Shown one piece after another: positions 62,822 through 64,000 of a stretch of DNA of 64,000 bases. Every line of letters starts with the position of its first letter. The first letter of the stretch is position 1. The stretch is taken from NCBI RefSeq assembly GCF_014207375.1, contig NZ_JACHEE010000002.1, forward strand, positions 471,913 through 535,912, written 5' to 3'. Origin of the DNA: Arthrobacter sp. AZCC_0090 (lineage in GTDB: Bacteria; Actinomycetota; Actinomycetes; Actinomycetales; Micrococcaceae). The position numbers and the translations under genes were made by a program. The notes below the pieces were generated by a model. It worked only from the letters and a program-made list of their open reading frames with translations. It ran no database searches and had not been told where the DNA came from.

Positions 62822-64000
62822 ATGCACACCATTGTTCGCAAGGGGCTGCTCGGCACCCTCTTTGCCGGTGGGTTGATAGCCCTCGGCGCGACTGCCGCGA
62901 ATGCGGCAGACGCCACTACAAGTGCACAAGGCACAGCCTCAGGCACTCAGGTCGTTGCACCGGCGTCAATTTCGGTCAACATCGGCTCGACGTCGCTCAC
63001 GCTACTTGGAACTTCGAGCGCTACGACCACCACCCCTGCACTCGCCCAGGTTGAGGCCTCGGCGACTAATTCCGGCGGACCAGCCGTCCCGTCCGGAACC
63101 CAGGCGGTGGCTCCGATATCGGTCCCTGTTAATATCGGAGCCGCCTCTCTGGCAGTTCTTGGCAATTCCGCCCCTGGAACAGCGCCTGGCACCCAAGTCA
63201 CGGCCCCGGTGACCGCGCCAGTCACGGTCGGCGACACCTCCGTCAACCTCCTCGGAACCACCCCGGCAGGCACCACCACCGGCACCGGCATCACGGCACC
63301 GGTCACCGTCGGCGACACCTCCGTCAACCTCCTCGGAACCACACCGGCAGGCACCACCACCGGCACCGGCATCACGGCACCGGTCACCGTCGGCGACACC
63401 TCCGTCAACCTCCTCGGAACCACCCGGGCAGGCACCACCACCGGCACCGGCATCACGGCACCGGTCACCGTCGGCGACACCTCCGTCAACCTCCTCGGAA
63501 CCACCCCGGCAGGCACCACCACCGGCACCGGCATCACGGCACCGGTCACCGTCGGCGACACCTCCGTCAACCTCCTCGGAACCACACCGGCAGGCACCAC
63601 CACCGGCACCGGCATCACGGCACCGGTCACCGTCGGCGACACCTCCGTCAACCTCCTCGGAACCACCCGGGCAGGCACCACCACCGGCACCGGCATCACG
63701 GCACCGGTCACCGTCGGCGACACCTCCGTCAACCTCCTCGGAACCACCCCGGCAGGCACCACCACCGGCACCGGCATCACGGCACCGGTCACCGTCGGCG
63801 ACACCTCGGTCAACCTCCTCGGAACCGTCCCAACAGGTCCCAGAGACCTCGGATCCCTTCTGGATACCGGCATCACCGCCCCGGTCACGGTCGGCGACAC
63901 CTCCGTCAACCTCCTCGGAACCGTCCCAACAGGTCCCAGAGACCTCGGATCCCTTCTGGATACCGGCATCACCGCCCCGGTCACGGTCGGCGACACCTCC
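62822..64000 (+). CDS. Secreted chaplin-like repeat protein (3' end outside window)
   Basis: AGGAGAATAACAAA precedes the ATG. A signal peptide (LLGTLFAGGLIALGATAANA) is followed by two diverged units (ISVNIGSTSLTLLG, ISVPVNIGAASLAVLG) and then a regular array with the core PVTVGDTSVNLLG. The frame is open to the window end with 393 codons visible. The core resembles the chaplin pattern (PVNVCGNSVNVIG) but has no cysteines. An aggregating, surface-coating role is inferred from that resemblance only. Confidence 0.75.
   Translation, partial: MHTIVRKGLLGTLFAGGLIALGATAANAADATTSAQGTASGTQVVAPASISVNIGSTSLTLLGTSSATTTTPALAQVEASATNSGGPAVPSGTQAVAPISVPVNIGAASLAVLGNSAPGTAPGTQVTAPVTAPVTVGDTSVNLLGTTPAGTTTGTGITAPVTVGDTSVNLLGTTPAGTTTGTGITAPVTVGDTSVNLLGTTRAGTTTGTGITAPVTVGDTSVNLLGTTPAGTTTGTGITAPVTVGDTSVNLLGTTPAGTTTGTGITAPVTVGDTSVNLLGTTRAGTTTGTGITAPVTVGDTSVNLLGTTPAGTTTGTGITAPVTVGDTSVNLLGTVPTGPRDLGSLLDTGITAPVTVGDTSVNLLGTVPTGPRDLGSLLDTGITAPVTVGDTS
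63218..64000 (+). repeat. 81-bp and 96-bp tandem coding repeats with a 243-bp higher-order period
   Basis: The VGDTSVNLLG core starts at 63227, 63308, 63389, 63470, 63551, 63632, 63713 and 63794 (81-bp spacing), then at 63890 and 63986 (96-bp spacing, different linker VPTGPRDLGSLLDTG). In the 81-bp set the linker codons cycle as ACC-CCG, ACA-CCG, ACC-CGG twice in order. This shows a 3-unit block of 243 bp was duplicated. Confidence 0.92.

Noticed and set aside
62947..63996. Long open frame on the minus strand through the repeat array
   Set aside because: It is open only because the 81-bp unit has no stop in that frame. It lacks a ribosome site, and the plus frame has a signal peptide and a good start.
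63218..64000. Regular repeats as a CRISPR array
   Set aside because: The units are contiguous coding repeats with nearly identical linkers, not short repeats with unique spacers.

Overview
The window is high-GC actinobacterial chromosome. Gene content and layout suggest Arthrobacter or a close relative (Paenarthrobacter, Pseudarthrobacter): frequent GTG and TTG starts with strong GGAGG-type ribosome sites, an sdhCDAB / yihY / trpS / xthA backbone, and many sugar ABC importers with LacI or ROK regulators. No rRNA, tRNA or CRISPR array was recognised.

Layout. 1-4541: end of a BMP-type (nucleoside-like) ABC importer, then an ohrR-ohr-oxidoreductase operon for organic peroxide defence. 4664-11723: M20 amidohydrolase, manC, sdhCDAB and an alpha/beta hydrolase. 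11723-23342: an 11.6-kb segment bounded by two inverted, nearly identical, defective IS5-family elements. It carries a GH32 fructosidase, a GH172 (DUF2961) enzyme, a LacI regulator, a sugar ABC importer without its own ATPase, a PfkB sugar kinase and a CadD-like transporter. 23349-32801: yihY, a 2'-5' RNA ligase-like gene, trpS, xthA, a DrrA/NodI-type ABC exporter and a two-component system. 32904-37508: one-carbon genes (folD, glyA behind a probable ZTP riboswitch, purU), a methyltransferase and a gamma-carbonic anhydrase. 37576-43764: amino-acid permease and FAD oxidase divergent from alanine racemase and a PucR regulator. 43779-48375: a disturbed accessory hotspot with gene remnants, a decayed secreted-peptide locus, a 101-bp inverted-repeat element and an unusual peptide / ABC / small membrane protein / M50-like protease cassette. 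48398-54780: a nitrilase-family gene and a ROK-controlled monosaccharide importer. 54982-60347: two convergent MacB-type ABC systems. 60495-64000: a Gfo/Idh/MocA oxidoreductase and two secreted proteins, the second with an 81-bp tandem repeat array running off the window.

The strongest candidates for something little described are: (1) the peptide/ABC/M50 protease cassette at 45078-48375, with a strong hairpin between the peptide gene and the transporter genes; (2) the IS-bounded GH172+GH32 locus, which reads as a complete uptake and breakdown route for difructose anhydrides or related fructo-oligosaccharides; (3) the cysteine-less, chaplin-like repeat protein at the right edge. All functional assignments rest on reading motifs and gene order; no database search was made.
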